From assembly GCA_900315765.1 (NCBI GenBank), contig ONAK01000016.1, positions 1 to 40,505 on the forward strand: 40,505 nt of DNA, in the 5' to 3' direction. Positions 24,633-33,844 of this stretch are shown one piece after another; within the stretch, counting starts at the first letter, position 1; the number at the start of each line of letters is the position of its first letter. The notes below the pieces were generated by a model that worked only from the letters and a program-made list of their open reading frames with translations, was not told the DNA's origin and did no database searches. The DNA comes from an uncultured Prevotella sp. GTDB taxonomy: Bacteria; Bacteroidota; Bacteroidia; Bacteroidales; Bacteroidaceae. The translations under genes were made by a program, and so were the position numbers.

Positions 24633-26123
24633 TTATTTGTTTAGTTTCCAGGTCACACCGTCCTTGGTGTCCTTAACCTCGAAACCGGCAGCTGCAAGTT
24701 CATCGCGAATCTTGTCGCTGGTGGCCCAGTCCTTATCGGCCTTGGCCTTGGCACGCAGCTCCAGTACCATATCCATCACCTTGCCGAAAGCAGCCTCGCG
24801 CTCATCGTTAGTACCGCTCTTCTCTGCTTTCAAGCCCAGAATGTCCTCGGCAAAGAGGTGCATGGTCTCCTTCAGTTCCTGCAAGCACTTGGCACAGATG
24901 GTGGCTTTGTGATCGGTGAGCTTGTTAACCACGGTGCAAGCCTCGAACAGATGGCTGATAACCTGTGGGGTTGCCAGGTCATCGTTCATGGCATCGTAGC
25001 ACTTCTGGCGCAGTGACTTAACAACCTTCTCTGTCTCTGCATCGCACTTGTCTGATATCTGTACGCGTTCCAAGTCGGCAATGGCGTTCATCATCTTCTC
25101 CAGTCCCTTCTCTGCAGCTTCCAGAGCCTCGTTCGAGAAGTCAACTGTTCCGCGGTAGTGAGCGCTGAGCACAAAGAAGCGGATAGTCATGGGGCTATAG
25201 GCCTTCTTCAGCAATGGGTGATTGCCGGTGAAGAACTGCTCAAGGGTGATGAAGTTATTATACGACTTGCCCATCTTCTGGCCGTTGATGGTCAGCATAT
25301 TGTTGTGCATCCAGTATTTTACTGCAGGATGGCCCATTGATGCCTGAGCCTGTGCTATCTCGCACTCGTGATGTGGGAAAACAAGGTCCATGCCACCTCC
25401 GTGGATATCAAACTCCTCACCCAGATACTTGCGACCCATAGCTGTGCACTCGCAGTGCCATCCGGGGAAACCATCGCTCCAAGGCGATGGCCAACGCATA
25501 ATATGCTCGGGCTGAGCCTTCTTCCACAGAGCGAAGTCGGCCTGATTATGCTTCTCGCCTACACCATCAAGTTCACGACTGGCATCTTTTACGTTCTCAA
25601 GTGAGCGACCAGAGAGGATTCCGTACTGGAATTTCTTGTTGTATGCCTCAATATCAAAGTAAATTGAGCCATTGCTTTCATAAGCAAAACCGTTGTCGAG
25701 AATCTGCTGAACCAGCTGCTGCTGCTCGATGATGTGACCAGTAGCATGAGGCTCAATTGATGGGCGTAGCACATTCAGTGCATCCATTGCTGCATGGTAG
25801 CGGTTGGTATAGTACTGGGCAATCTCCATTGGCTCTAACTGCTCCAGACGGGCTTTCTTGGCAATCTTATCCTCACCCTCGTCGGCATCATGCTCCAAGT
25901 GCCCCACATCAGTAATGTTACGTACATAGCGAACCTTATAACCCAGATGTTTCAAGTAACGGAACACCAGGTCGAAAGTGATAGCAGGACGGGCGTGCCC
26001 CAGATGGGGATCGCCATAAACTGTTGGTCCACAAACATACATACCCACATTGGGGGCGTGAAGTGGTTCAAAACGCTCCTTCTGTCGCGTCAAAGTATTG
26101 TAAATTACCAATTTAGACTCCAT
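24633..26123 (-). CDS. cysS: Cysteinyl-tRNA synthetase
   Basis: The 496-residue enzyme has the class I HIGH region ([19 protein letters not shown]), the zinc-site block [15 protein letters not shown] with [18 protein letters not shown], and the KMSKS loop as KMGKSYNN. It ligates cysteine to tRNA-Cys. Length is normal for the family, and the C-terminal DALR-type helical region ends in [13 protein letters not shown]. It has its own promoter and terminator, so it is a one-gene unit. Its closeness to the sulfur genes is probably incidental. Confidence 0.98.
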   Translation of the reverse strand: MESKLVIYNTLTRQKERFEPLHAPNVGMYVCGPTVYGDPHLGHARPAITFDLVFRYLKHLGYKVRYVRNITDVGHLEHDADEGEDKIAKKARLEQLEPMEIAQYYTNRYHAAMDALNVLRPSIEPHATGHIIEQQQLVQQILDNGFAYESNGSIYFDIEAYNKKFQYGILSGRSLENVKDASRELDGVGEKHNQADFALWKKAQPEHIMRWPSPWSDGFPGWHCECTAMGRKYLGEEFDIHGGGMDLVFPHHECEIAQAQASMGHPAVKYWMHNNMLTINGQKMGKSYNNFITLEQFFTGNHPLLKKAYSPMTIRFFVLSAHYRGTVDFSNEALEAAEKGLEKMMNAIADLERVQISDKCDAETEKVVKSLRQKCYDAMNDDLATPQVISHLFEACTVVNKLTDHKATICAKCLQELKETMHLFAEDILGLKAEKSGTNDEREAAFGKVMDMVLELRAKAKADKDWATSDKIRDELAAAGFEVKDTKDGVTWKLNK

Positions 26124-26143
26124 AATCTCTTAAATTTTGGGTG

Positions 26144-26151
26144 CAAAGGTA
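26144..26151 (-). promoter_or_regulatory. Promoter -7 element of cysS
   Basis: TACCTTTG on the minus strand, followed by CACCC, lies 21 bases before the cysS start. Confidence 0.6.
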
Positions 26152-26160
26152 ATAAAAAAT

Positions 26161-26258
26161 TGGCACTGATTACACGGATTAACACAGATTTTTTATATAA
26201 AGAGCGAAAAATTGCTTTAAATGAATAATAATCCGTGTTAATCCGCGTAATCCGTGCC
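26161..26258. repeat. Long imperfect inverted repeat (intergenic repeat element)
   Basis: The arms 26162-26190 and 26230-26258 are inverted copies with 26 of 29 matching positions, separated by about 39 AT-rich bases. Each arm is built from GGATTA-type units. It lies behind the SDR gene and upstream of cysS, so it may act as a terminator or mRNA-end hairpin. Similar elements are frequent between genes in this phylum. Confidence 0.7.
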
Positions 26259-26266
26259 TTAATCAT

Positions 26267-27283
26267 TTAGATGGAGTGCTTTGCTTGTTCTTGAGCCGCA
26301 ATCACGCGGTCGCACCACTTATCGAATTCTGGGTCTTCGACCTGCAGTTCTGGGTGAGCCAAAATGTGCTGGATGCAACGGCGCACGCCCTCGTCGAATC
26401 GGGTTGTGGCTTGGAAACCTGGTACGGCTCGCTTGAGTTTAGTGCAGTCGAATGTTACCGTTACACTCTTGTCGCCAAGCAGATTGCCTGTAAAATCCCA
26501 TTCCTTGGGTGATGTGGCAGCCAGAAAATCGGATGCAACGTAATAGGGCTTCAAAGATACCCCCAATGCATTTGCCACGCACTGATAGATTTGATTCCAT
26601 GACAGTTGCTCGTCGCTCATAATCTGGAACGCTTCACCTATTGCCTTTGGATTACCCAGCAAACCAATGAATCCACGAGCAAAATCCTCATTCCAAGTAA
26701 CTGTCCATAATGAAGAACCATCGCCGTTTATCAAAACCTGCTTGCCCTCCATCATTCGCTTAATAACCTGCCATGAACCCTTTGGTCCGTGAACACTAAC
26801 AGGTATGGCACGCTCGCAGTAGGTGTGGCTGGGGCGTACGATAGTGATTGGGAATGCATCTTCGCGCCAAGCCTTGAGCAACAGCTCCTCGCAGGCTATC
26901 TTGTTGCGTGAGTATTCCCAGTAAGGGTTTGCAAGTGTTGTACCTTCAGTGATGACATGACTGGCAGCTGGCTTGTTATAGGCAGATGCTGATGAGATGT
27001 AGACATACTGGCGGGTACGCCCCTTAAACAGTTTGATGTCACGCTCTACCTGGGAGGGCAAAAATCCGATAAACTCGCACACCGCATCGAAGGTGTTATC
27101 GCCCAGCAGGTCGAGCACCTTTTTCTCGTCGTCGATATCCGCAATTATCTGTGTGACTCCAGCCGGCACTTCGTCTTTGCGAGTGCCACGATTAAGCAGC
27201 CACAGGTCATGACCTGCAGCTGCTAATTGTCGAGTGATGGCCGAGCTGATTGTGCCCGTGCCACCTATCAATAATATCTTCAT
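26267..27283 (-). CDS. NAD(P)-dependent epimerase/dehydratase-like SDR protein
   Basis: The start at 27283 overlaps the stop of the preceding alcohol dehydrogenase gene by 4 bases and begins directly at the Rossmann strand MKILLIGGTGTISSAITRQLAAAGHD. The 338-residue product is an extended SDR. It has the nucleotide-binding GGTGTIS, IVRPSHTY after the substrate region, and a tyrosine block EYSRNKIACEELL (YxxxK-like: YSRNK). The region resembles the RNA-binding-type/CSP41-like epimerases of plants and bacteria more than UDP-sugar epimerases. Substrate is unknown. The alcohol dehydrogenase partner suggests a redox or sugar/aldehyde conversion. Confidence 0.8.
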   Translation of the reverse strand: MKILLIGGTGTISSAITRQLAAAGHDLWLLNRGTRKDEVPAGVTQIIADIDDEKKVLDLLGDNTFDAVCEFIGFLPSQVERDIKLFKGRTRQYVYISSASAYNKPAASHVITEGTTLANPYWEYSRNKIACEELLLKAWREDAFPITIVRPSHTYCERAIPVSVHGPKGSWQVIKRMMEGKQVLINGDGSSLWTVTWNEDFARGFIGLLGNPKAIGEAFQIMSDEQLSWNQIYQCVANALGVSLKPYYVASDFLAATSPKEWDFTGNLLGDKSVTVTFDCTKLKRAVPGFQATTRFDEGVRRCIQHILAHPELQVEDPEFDKWCDRVIAAQEQAKHSI

Positions 27284-28464
27284 CCTCGTGCCATTTTGTA
27301 GATTGCTTCCATATCCTCGGCCTTCAGCACCTTCAGACATCCGCAAGTAATCGTGTTGTTACGACTGCACTTGCGTACCATCTCCTTGATTTCAGCGTCG
27401 GTAATATCCTTGCCAATCAGCTCCTTGATATTGATAGGCATACCGATGGCATGATAGAAACGCTCCATGGCCTGAATACCTTTCTCGGCGGTGCCTTCGG
27501 GATCGGTAAAGTCGTTGGGAACATCCATCACGTTGACAGCAAAGCGTACAAAACGACTTAGATTCTCATGCATAGTATAGCGAGCCCAACTTGGCCAGAT
27601 AGCAGCCAGACCAGCACCATGAGTTACATCGAACATTCCGCTGAGTTCGTGCTCCAGCTGGTGGGTAGCCCAGTCGCCTGTAGCACCACAACCAGTCAGG
27701 TCGTTATGCATCAGCGAACCGCCCCACATGATTTGTGCACGGTAGCGATAGTCGTCAGGATTCTTCAGCACAGGGAATACGGCGTTCTTGATAGAGCGCA
27801 GCGCAGCCTCGGCCAAGTCGGTGGTGAAGTCCATATCATCATCCTTGGTAAAGTAACGTTCCATGGTGTGCATCATCATATCGGTAACGCCAGCTGCCGT
27901 TTGATAAGGGGGCAACGTCATGGTGCGACGAGGATTCAGAATGGCAAACTTGGGACGACTCAGATTGTTACTGTAACCTACCTTGATATCGCCATCCTCG
28001 TTGGTAATCACCGAACTCTCGCTCATCTCACTACCTGCGGCAGGAATGGTAAGCACAGCTGCCACGGGCAACATCTCTTTAGGTTCGGCCTTGCCCATAT
28101 AGATATCCCACACGTTACCTTCGAAAGGCACACCATAGGCAATACACTTAGCCGAATCGATGACACTACCGCCGCCAACAGCCAGGATGAAGTCGATACC
28201 TTCCTTGCGGCAGAGTTCGATGCCCTGCTGAGCCAACGATAAGCGGGGGTTGGGCACAACGCCTCCCAGGGTGACAAAGTCAACACCTCCATCGCTTAGC
28301 AATCCACATATCTTGTCGAGCAGCCCTGAGCGCTTAGCGCTTTGTCCGCCATAGTGAACCAAAACTTTTGTACCTCCATACTTCTTAACCAGAGCGGCAA
28401 CCTGCTCTTCACTCTGTTCTCCAAAAACCACCTCAGTAGGTGCATAGAAATTAAAATCCTTCAT
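27280..28464 (-). CDS. Iron-dependent alcohol dehydrogenase (BDH/YqhD type)
   Basis: I choose the ATG at 28464 (MKDFNFYAPTEVVFG) because upstream in-frame residues are not conserved-looking and approach the promoter. The 394-residue product is a group III dehydrogenase with the nucleotide motif GGGSVIDSAK, and iron ligands in the block ATHQLEHELSGMFDVTHGAGLAAIWP. These NADPH-dependent enzymes, such as YqhD and butanol dehydrogenase, reduce aldehydes to alcohols. It is cotranscribed with the SDR gene. A lactaldehyde-reducing role for the sugar operon nearby is possible but only a guess, because the two have separate promoters. Confidence 0.9.
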   Translation of the reverse strand: MKDFNFYAPTEVVFGEQSEEQVAALVKKYGGTKVLVHYGGQSAKRSGLLDKICGLLSDGGVDFVTLGGVVPNPRLSLAQQGIELCRKEGIDFILAVGGGSVIDSAKCIAYGVPFEGNVWDIYMGKAEPKEMLPVAAVLTIPAAGSEMSESSVITNEDGDIKVGYSNNLSRPKFAILNPRRTMTLPPYQTAAGVTDMMMHTMERYFTKDDDMDFTTDLAEAALRSIKNAVFPVLKNPDDYRYRAQIMWGGSLMHNDLTGCGATGDWATHQLEHELSGMFDVTHGAGLAAIWPSWARYTMHENLSRFVRFAVNVMDVPNDFTDPEGTAEKGIQAMERFYHAIGMPINIKELIGKDITDAEIKEMVRKCSRNNTITCGCLKVLKAEDMEAIYKMARG

Positions 28465-28497
28465 AAAATGTTTATTTTTGTGATTGTTTTGATTGGG

Positions 28498-28505
28498 CAA
28501 AGATA
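28498..28505 (-). promoter_or_regulatory. Promoter -7 element of the iron-alcohol dehydrogenase/SDR operon
   Basis: TATCTTTG on the minus strand lies 34 bases before the dehydrogenase start codon. Confidence 0.55.
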
Positions 28506-28547
28506 ATAAAAAAGTTTGATAATAAAGTGTGTTTAAAGTTTTTTTAG

Positions 28548-28555
28548 TAAATTTG
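28548..28555 (+). promoter_or_regulatory. Orphan plus-strand promoter -7 element
   Basis: TAAATTTG followed by CAGCC on the plus strand is divergent from the dehydrogenase promoter. The transcript would meet the hairpin at 28600-28627 after only about 70 bases, with no credible ORF. Confidence 0.4.
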
Positions 28556-28599
28556 CAGCCGTAATTAGGAAACTAAGAAAGTATGATCAGCATAAAAAA

Positions 28600-28627
28600 A
28601 ATCCTCGCTCATTTCTGGGCGAGGATT
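28600..28627. terminator. Rho-independent terminator, both directions
   Basis: AATCCTCGC (28600-28608) pairs with GCGAGGATT (28619-28627). A-run and T-run flanks give a U-tract on either strand. It ends the minus-strand sugar operon at 28634 and would also end the short orphan plus-strand transcript. Confidence 0.85.
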
Positions 28628-28633
28628 CTTTTT

Positions 28634-29578
28634 TTATACCTTATTAGTAGGATTTCCGTTGATGAATGCGGCTACATTATCTGTGGCTATCTGTATCAGA
28701 CGGATGCGGGCTTCGTGGCTGGCCCATGCGATGTGTGGCGTGATGTAAGCATTGGGCTGACTCAATAGCGGATTGTCGGCCTTTGGTGGTTCTTCAGTAA
28801 GCACATCGGCACAGAAGGCATAGAGTCTTCCTTCTGCCAGCGCATCGGCCACAGCTTGATCGTCAATCAGCGGTCCGCGCCCTGTGTTGATGAGAATGGC
28901 CGATGGCTTCATCTTTTTCAGTGAATCGCGGTTGATGATATGGCGAGTGCCGTCGGTAAGCGGACAATGCAGCGACAATACATCTACTGTTGCCAGCAGT
29001 TCATCTATATCAACCTTTTCAATGCCTGTTGGCAGATTGGTTTTACTGGTGAGCGCCTTGACCTTCATGCCGAAGGCTTGTGCTATCTGAGCTACACGCA
29101 TACCGATATTTCCGAGACCTACGATGCCGAATGTCTTGCCTGCCAACTCGGTCAGCAATGTGTCGCAGTAGCTGAAATCTGGATTATTGCTCCAGCGTCC
29201 GGCTCTGTTCTGTGTGGCATAGTGTTCCACGCGGTTGGTAACGGTCAGCAGGTGTGCAAACACCATCTGCGCTACACTCTCGGTGCTGTAGGCTGGCACA
29301 TTAGTAACAATGATGCCGCGCTTGTGGGCTTCCTCAATATCTACAACATTATAACCTGTAGCCAACACGCCGATGTATTTCAGCTTTGGTAGTTGAGCCA
29401 TAACTTCCTGGCTTATAATCACTTTGTTCGTCAGAACAATGTCTGCATCGGCAGCTCTTGCTACCGTCTCCTCGGGCTTAGTGCGCTCGTAGACCACAAG
29501 CTCGCCCAGTTTCTCCAGCCCGCTCCAAGATAAATCGCCTGGATTGGCTGTAAATCCGTCTAGTATAACAGTCTTCAT
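28634..29578 (-). CDS. D-2-hydroxyacid dehydrogenase (NAD-dependent)
   Basis: The 314-residue product (a second ATG at 29581 is equally possible) matches the D-isomer-specific hydroxyacid dehydrogenase family: VIATGYN-like block VLATGYNVVDIEEAH, the NAD loop GKTFGIVGLGNIGMRVAQIAQAFGMKV, a catalytic Arg block INTGRGPLIDDQAV, and the end His in NAYITPHIAWAS. Such enzymes interconvert 2-keto acids and D-2-hydroxy acids (lactate, glycerate, hydroxypyruvate). It is the last gene of the sugar operon, starting 11-14 bases after the GH97 stop. A role in reducing a keto acid produced by the pathway is inferred. Confidence 0.88.
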   Translation of the reverse strand: MKTVILDGFTANPGDLSWSGLEKLGELVVYERTKPEETVARAADADIVLTNKVIISQEVMAQLPKLKYIGVLATGYNVVDIEEAHKRGIIVTNVPAYSTESVAQMVFAHLLTVTNRVEHYATQNRAGRWSNNPDFSYCDTLLTELAGKTFGIVGLGNIGMRVAQIAQAFGMKVKALTSKTNLPTGIEKVDIDELLATVDVLSLHCPLTDGTRHIINRDSLKKMKPSAILINTGRGPLIDDQAVADALAEGRLYAFCADVLTEEPPKADNPLLSQPNAYITPHIAWASHEARIRLIQIATDNVAAFINGNPTNKV

Positions 29579-29591
29579 CATGATAAATTGT

Positions 29592-31451
29592 TTATTTGAT
29601 AATAAGTACAAATCCGCCTCGTGGCTGGGTTGTTATCTCGCGAGGAATCTGATTGCCGTTGGTGATGAGCCAATCCTTCTCGGCAGTGAGCTGATACTTG
29701 GTAGGATCGGCATCGGCAAACATCTGTACGCTGTGCTCTCCGCCGTCGATAAAGCTCAGGTCAACATCAAGCGTCTTTTTGTTGTCGGTACCGTTTATGC
29801 CGGCTACATACCAGGTTGTGCCGCTACGGCGGGCCAGTACTACACTCTCGCCTGGATAACCGCTAACGTAGCGGGTTTCATCCCATACGGTAGGGAGTTG
29901 ACCGAAGAAATCCTGCACTTGCTGAGGCTGTACAAGATAGCTTTCTGGTTTATCAGCCAGGTGCTGCAGGGCGCTCTCGTAGAGTACGGTCAGAGCCAGC
30001 TCGTGAGCATCGCTGGTGATGTGAGGATGCTGCGAATCGCTAAAGGTACAAGGTGTATAGTCCATCGGACCAATGATGTTACGTGTGAACGGCAGAGTTG
30101 TGTTATGGCTTGCTGCTTGCTTGGTAAACGTGGGCACGTTGTTGTACCATTCTGCACCATAAACACCTTCGGTCGACATGAGGTTGGGGTAGGTGCGCTG
30201 CCATCCGCGGGGAACAGTAGCTCCGTGGAAGTTGACTAGCAGGTGATGCTTTGCGGCGCATTCCAGCAAGTCAATGCAATATGTCATATCGCGCTGGCAA
30301 TCGCCCGAGAAAAAGTCGATTTTTACACCAGCCACACCAATCTTCTCACACCAAGCAAACTCTTTCTCGCGATCCTCGGGCTTGTTCAAACGGAACTTTG
30401 GTGTTGGGGCTCCGTCAATCCAACCAACTGATGAGTTGTACCAAATCATAGGTTTGATGCCTTTCGAGTTAGCGTAAGCCACAGCATCCTCGATGGTCTT
30501 GCCGTCCTTCATCTGGTCCCACTCAGCATCAATCAGTACGTATGGCAGTTTTAAAGTTACGGCCATATCAACGTACTTCTTAATGATGTTGTAGTCGTTT
30601 GATCCGTGATTGTAAGCCCAATATATCCAAGATACCACTCCTGGCTTTATCCAACTTGTATCCTTCAGTTTGCAAGGTTCGCTCACGTCGGTAACCAAGG
30701 TACTTTGAATAAGGTTTTTCATACAGCCGATAATGGCGATGCGCCATGGGCTGTGCCATTTGCCTCTGAGTCTTACCTCGTTCACATCGGGGGTTACTCG
30801 CAGCAGTTCGCCATCGGTATAAAGGCAGGCTGCGCTCTGGTTGCGCTCGATGTTTGCTTCCGACAGCAACATGAATACACCATCTTGAGGTTCTACCAAC
30901 ATGGGGAATCCCCAACGCAGGTTGTAACCCTCGGGCGACTTAACCACCCCAGCCATACGGCCAATGGGCTTAATTTTGCCTGTAGTGCTCAGGGGGAAGA
31001 ATCCCTCGTAGCTGTCGGTCCACTGCATCATCCAGCGTTTGGTACCCTCTGGAATCTGATAGGCGGTAAGTTCTTTGGGCAGTTTGCCTTTCAGTCCGCT
31101 CAGTTCGTAGCGAAACGCAATACCATCGTTGTAAAGGCGCAACACAAGTTGCAAATTGCTGCTCAGAGCAGCCTTGTATTCATTGGCTTCGTTGGTGCAA
31201 ATAGATTTCTTGCCTGCTATCATCTGGTAGTCGGCTTTCACCATGCCGGCAAACTTCCATTTTAGTTTGCTGTTCTTAAAGCCCTCGTAGCCTAATGCTG
31301 GTACATCGAGCACCTTGCTGTTTTGATAGTAAACAGTGATGCCTTTGGCGGTATTAGTTACCAGAAGCTTTCCATTTGGAGAAACGGGTTGCTGAGCTGA
31401 CAGGCTAAGCACCCCAAGGCATGAAATGAATAATAGAATAAATCTTTTCAT
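29592..31451 (-). CDS. GH97 glycosidase, retaining type (alpha-galactosidase/beta-L-arabinopyranosidase-like)
   Basis: The 619-residue protein has a Sec signal peptide and the GH97 layout: N-terminal beta-sandwich, catalytic barrel (VVSWIYWAYNHGSNDYN, LPYVLIDAEWD, GIKPMIWYNSSVGW), and C-terminal beta domain. The block GVAGVKIDFFSGDCQ places Asp379 at the nucleophile position, as in retaining GH97 enzymes such as BtGal97b. STEGVYGAEWYNN supplies Glu428, the likely acid/base or calcium-site residue. Inverting SusB-type alpha-glucosidases use Glu instead of that Asp. I therefore infer alpha-galactosidase or beta-L-arabinopyranosidase activity, releasing sugars for the transporter and dehydrogenases encoded upstream. 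Confidence 0.92.
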   Translation of the reverse strand: MKRFILLFISCLGVLSLSAQQPVSPNGKLLVTNTAKGITVYYQNSKVLDVPALGYEGFKNSKLKWKFAGMVKADYQMIAGKKSICTNEANEYKAALSSNLQLVLRLYNDGIAFRYELSGLKGKLPKELTAYQIPEGTKRWMMQWTDSYEGFFPLSTTGKIKPIGRMAGVVKSPEGYNLRWGFPMLVEPQDGVFMLLSEANIERNQSAACLYTDGELLRVTPDVNEVRLRGKWHSPWRIAIIGCMKNLIQSTLVTDVSEPCKLKDTSWIKPGVVSWIYWAYNHGSNDYNIIKKYVDMAVTLKLPYVLIDAEWDQMKDGKTIEDAVAYANSKGIKPMIWYNSSVGWIDGAPTPKFRLNKPEDREKEFAWCEKIGVAGVKIDFFSGDCQRDMTYCIDLLECAAKHHLLVNFHGATVPRGWQRTYPNLMSTEGVYGAEWYNNVPTFTKQAASHNTTLPFTRNIIGPMDYTPCTFSDSQHPHITSDAHELALTVLYESALQHLADKPESYLVQPQQVQDFFGQLPTVWDETRYVSGYPGESVVLARRSGTTWYVAGINGTDNKKTLDVDLSFIDGGEHSVQMFADADPTKYQLTAEKDWLITNGNQIPREITTQPRGGFVLIIK

Positions 31452-31454
31452 TAT

Positions 31455-32771
31455 TTATAAGTGTTTTTTTATGTGTATTCTATAGCCGTAGACTGTTACT
31501 ACAAGGAAACAGAACAACGGCAGTATAAACGACGCATTAGTGGCGGGGAAGTTGCCCATCACCGTACCCTCGTCAATAATCATTGCTTGTAGTGGAGGCA
31601 GAACCGAACCTCCCAGAATGGCCATGATGAGGCCTGCTGCACCAAACTTTGCATCGTCACCGAGTCCGTCGAGTGCAATGCCGTATATGGTAGGGAACAT
31701 GAGCGACATACAGCCGCTGACACATACCAGACAGTACAGCCCCAAACGGTTCTGGAAGCCGATGACTCCAGCGGTGAACACCATAGCCAGCACGCCGAAG
31801 ATGGCCAGCAGCATGGCGGGCTTGATGTATCTCATAAGGAATGTGGCGATGAATCGCGAACAGATAAAGAACAGCATAGCGTAGATGTTGAATCGTTGTG
31901 ACAGCACTTCGGCTGCCTGCTCCTCCATTCCTTCGGCCATGAATACGCGCGTACCATATTGTATAATAAAGGTCCAGCACATAATTTGTGCGCCCACGTA
32001 GAAGAACTGTGCTATCACACCCTCGCGGTAGTACTTGAGCGAGAAAATGCGCTTGATAGTAACTAAGAAGTGGATATCATGATTAGCATCGCCAATCTTC
32101 GGCATCTTTGTGAAACGCATCAGTATCAGCATGCCGACAATCACCAGTCCGATAATGAGGTAGGGCGATATGAGCACACTAAGGTCGGAGTTTTTTAGTG
32201 CCTCGAACTCGCTGTCGCTCAGCAGTGCGCGTTCATCGCTGCTCATTGGATTCAGTTTGGCCTGAATAAAGTTCATGGCTACAAACATTCCGATGATAGA
32301 ACCGCAAGGATTAAAGCACTGTGCCATATTCAGTCGGCGGGTTGCTGTTTCCTCGGGGCCCATTGTCAGGATGTAGGGATTACAGCTTGTTTCAAGGAAC
32401 GAGAGTCCGCAGGTCATGATGAAATAGGCTATGAGAAAACATCCATAGATGCCGATAGCCTTGGCAGGGAAGAACAGCAGGGCACCAGCGGCATAAAGGC
32501 CGAGGCCCATCAGTACTCCCGCTTTGTACGAGAACTTACGGATGAAGATGGCTGCAGGGAATGCCATGCAGAAGTAACCTCCGTAGAAAGCCACCTGAAC
32601 CAGCGTGCCGTCGGTAACGCTCATGCGGAATATCTTTGAGAATGCCTTAACCATTGGGTTGGTTATATCGTTGGCAAATCCCCAAAGTGCGAAACAGAAT
32701 GTAACAAGGATAAACGGAACAAGATAGTTCACGCCGTCTTTTATTATCAGAGATTGTTGTTGCTTTTCCAT
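31455..32771 (-). CDS. fucP: FucP-type L-fucose/sugar:proton symporter (MFS)
   Basis: The 438-residue protein has 12 predicted membrane segments and the FucP-family pattern: LVTFCFALWGFANDITNPMVKAF at the first helix, including the conserved FALWG, then GGYFCMAFPAA, FLETSCNPYILTMGP (N and P conserved in the sugar site region), and NMAQCFNPCGSIIG. The family imports L-fucose and related sugars, also glucose or galactose in some members, with protons. Its position between the GH97 gene and the dehydrogenase and lactonase genes fits uptake of the released monosaccharide. The gene symbol reflects the family; the exact sugar is not certain. Confidence 0.85.
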   Translation of the reverse strand: MEKQQQSLIIKDGVNYLVPFILVTFCFALWGFANDITNPMVKAFSKIFRMSVTDGTLVQVAFYGGYFCMAFPAAIFIRKFSYKAGVLMGLGLYAAGALLFFPAKAIGIYGCFLIAYFIMTCGLSFLETSCNPYILTMGPEETATRRLNMAQCFNPCGSIIGMFVAMNFIQAKLNPMSSDERALLSDSEFEALKNSDLSVLISPYLIIGLVIVGMLILMRFTKMPKIGDANHDIHFLVTIKRIFSLKYYREGVIAQFFYVGAQIMCWTFIIQYGTRVFMAEGMEEQAAEVLSQRFNIYAMLFFICSRFIATFLMRYIKPAMLLAIFGVLAMVFTAGVIGFQNRLGLYCLVCVSGCMSLMFPTIYGIALDGLGDDAKFGAAGLIMAILGGSVLPPLQAMIIDEGTVMGNFPATNASFILPLFCFLVVTVYGYRIHIKKHL

Positions 32772-32789
32772 TGTTGTAGGAACAGGTTT

Positions 32790-33806
32790 TTAGAAGTGAA
32801 CTAATATACGGAACACCTTGCCTGGATTCTCTGACCATTGGCGCATAGCCTCGGGTGCATCTTCGGGTGTTACCTCGTTGCTTATCAATCGGTCGACAGG
32901 ACATGTGCCGCGCTGCAGGTAATGGATTACAGCTCGGAAGTCTGCTGGCTGAGCATTGCGCGACCCGCGTATGTCGAGTTCCTTCTGAACAAAGAACTTT
33001 GTCTGGAACGATACGTCGGTCTTGGCATAGCCGATGCAGATGACGCGACCGGTAAAGGCAACCTCGTTCACTGCCATCTGGTATGTTGGTGCGCTGCCCA
33101 CAGCCTCGATGATGACATCGGGACCGAAGCCTGCGGTCAGCTCCTGCAGTTTGGCATGAACATCCTCTGTTTTGGTGTTAAGGGTGTATGTGGCGCCCAG
33201 CTCCTTGGCCAGTGCCAGTTTCTCGTCGTCAATGTCGGCAGCTATCACTGTTGCACCGCGCAGGACTGAACGCACAATTGCGCCGAGGCCCACCATACCG
33301 CAACCGATGACAACAACGGTGTCGATATCAGTAACCTGAGCGCGATTCACTGCATGGAAACCTACGCTCATCGGCTCTATGAGCGCACAGGTGCGCGGAT
33401 CGAGGCCCTCGGCAGGTATTATTTTCTCCCAAGGCAGAGCTATGAATTCGCGCATGGCTCCGTTACGCTGAACTCCCAGCGTCTCGTTGTGTTCGCAGGC
33501 GTTTACCCTCTGGTTACGGCACGACGCACATTTGCCGCAGTTGGTGTAAGGATTGCAGGTTACTACCATTCCTGGTTTGAGTGTCTCGGGTACTTCTGCA
33601 CCCACCTTCTCAATAACAGCGCCCACCTCGTGACCGGGTATTACGGGCATTTTTACCATTGGATTCCTACCCAACCATGTATTCAGGTCGGAACCGCAGA
33701 ATCCTATATACTCAAGGCGCAGCAGCACCTCGTTAGCCTTCAGCTCTTGCTCGGCTATGTCAACTATTTCCATCTGGCGCTCGCCAGAAATCTGTATTGC
33801 TTTCAT
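32790..33806 (-). CDS. Zinc-dependent medium-chain dehydrogenase (sorbitol/threonine dehydrogenase-like)
   Basis: The 338-residue product has the catalytic zinc block GFCGSDLNTWLG and PGHEVGAVIEKVG, the structural zinc cysteines in CGKCASCRNQRVNACEH, and the nucleotide fold VVVIGCGMVGLGAIVRSVLRG with D214-like IAADIDDEKLALAKELGA, which suggests NAD preference. It resembles L-threonine, sorbitol or galactitol dehydrogenases. In an oxidative fucose-type pathway such an enzyme could oxidise the C4 alcohol of the keto-deoxy acid or another intermediate. Gene order with FucP, amidohydrolase and aldo-keto reductase on one strand and short gaps supports a shared pathway. Confidence 0.85.
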   Translation of the reverse strand: MKAIQISGERQMEIVDIAEQELKANEVLLRLEYIGFCGSDLNTWLGRNPMVKMPVIPGHEVGAVIEKVGAEVPETLKPGMVVTCNPYTNCGKCASCRNQRVNACEHNETLGVQRNGAMREFIALPWEKIIPAEGLDPRTCALIEPMSVGFHAVNRAQVTDIDTVVVIGCGMVGLGAIVRSVLRGATVIAADIDDEKLALAKELGATYTLNTKTEDVHAKLQELTAGFGPDVIIEAVGSAPTYQMAVNEVAFTGRVICIGYAKTDVSFQTKFFVQKELDIRGSRNAQPADFRAVIHYLQRGTCPVDRLISNEVTPEDAPEAMRQWSENPGKVFRILVHF

Positions 33807-33844
33807 ATTATATTGAACATTGAAGATTGATCATTGAACATTAT

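Noticed and set aside
29544-31265. Plus-strand ORFs opposite the GH97 gene
   Set aside because: They overlap a well-supported glycosidase gene and have no recognisable domains or promoters.
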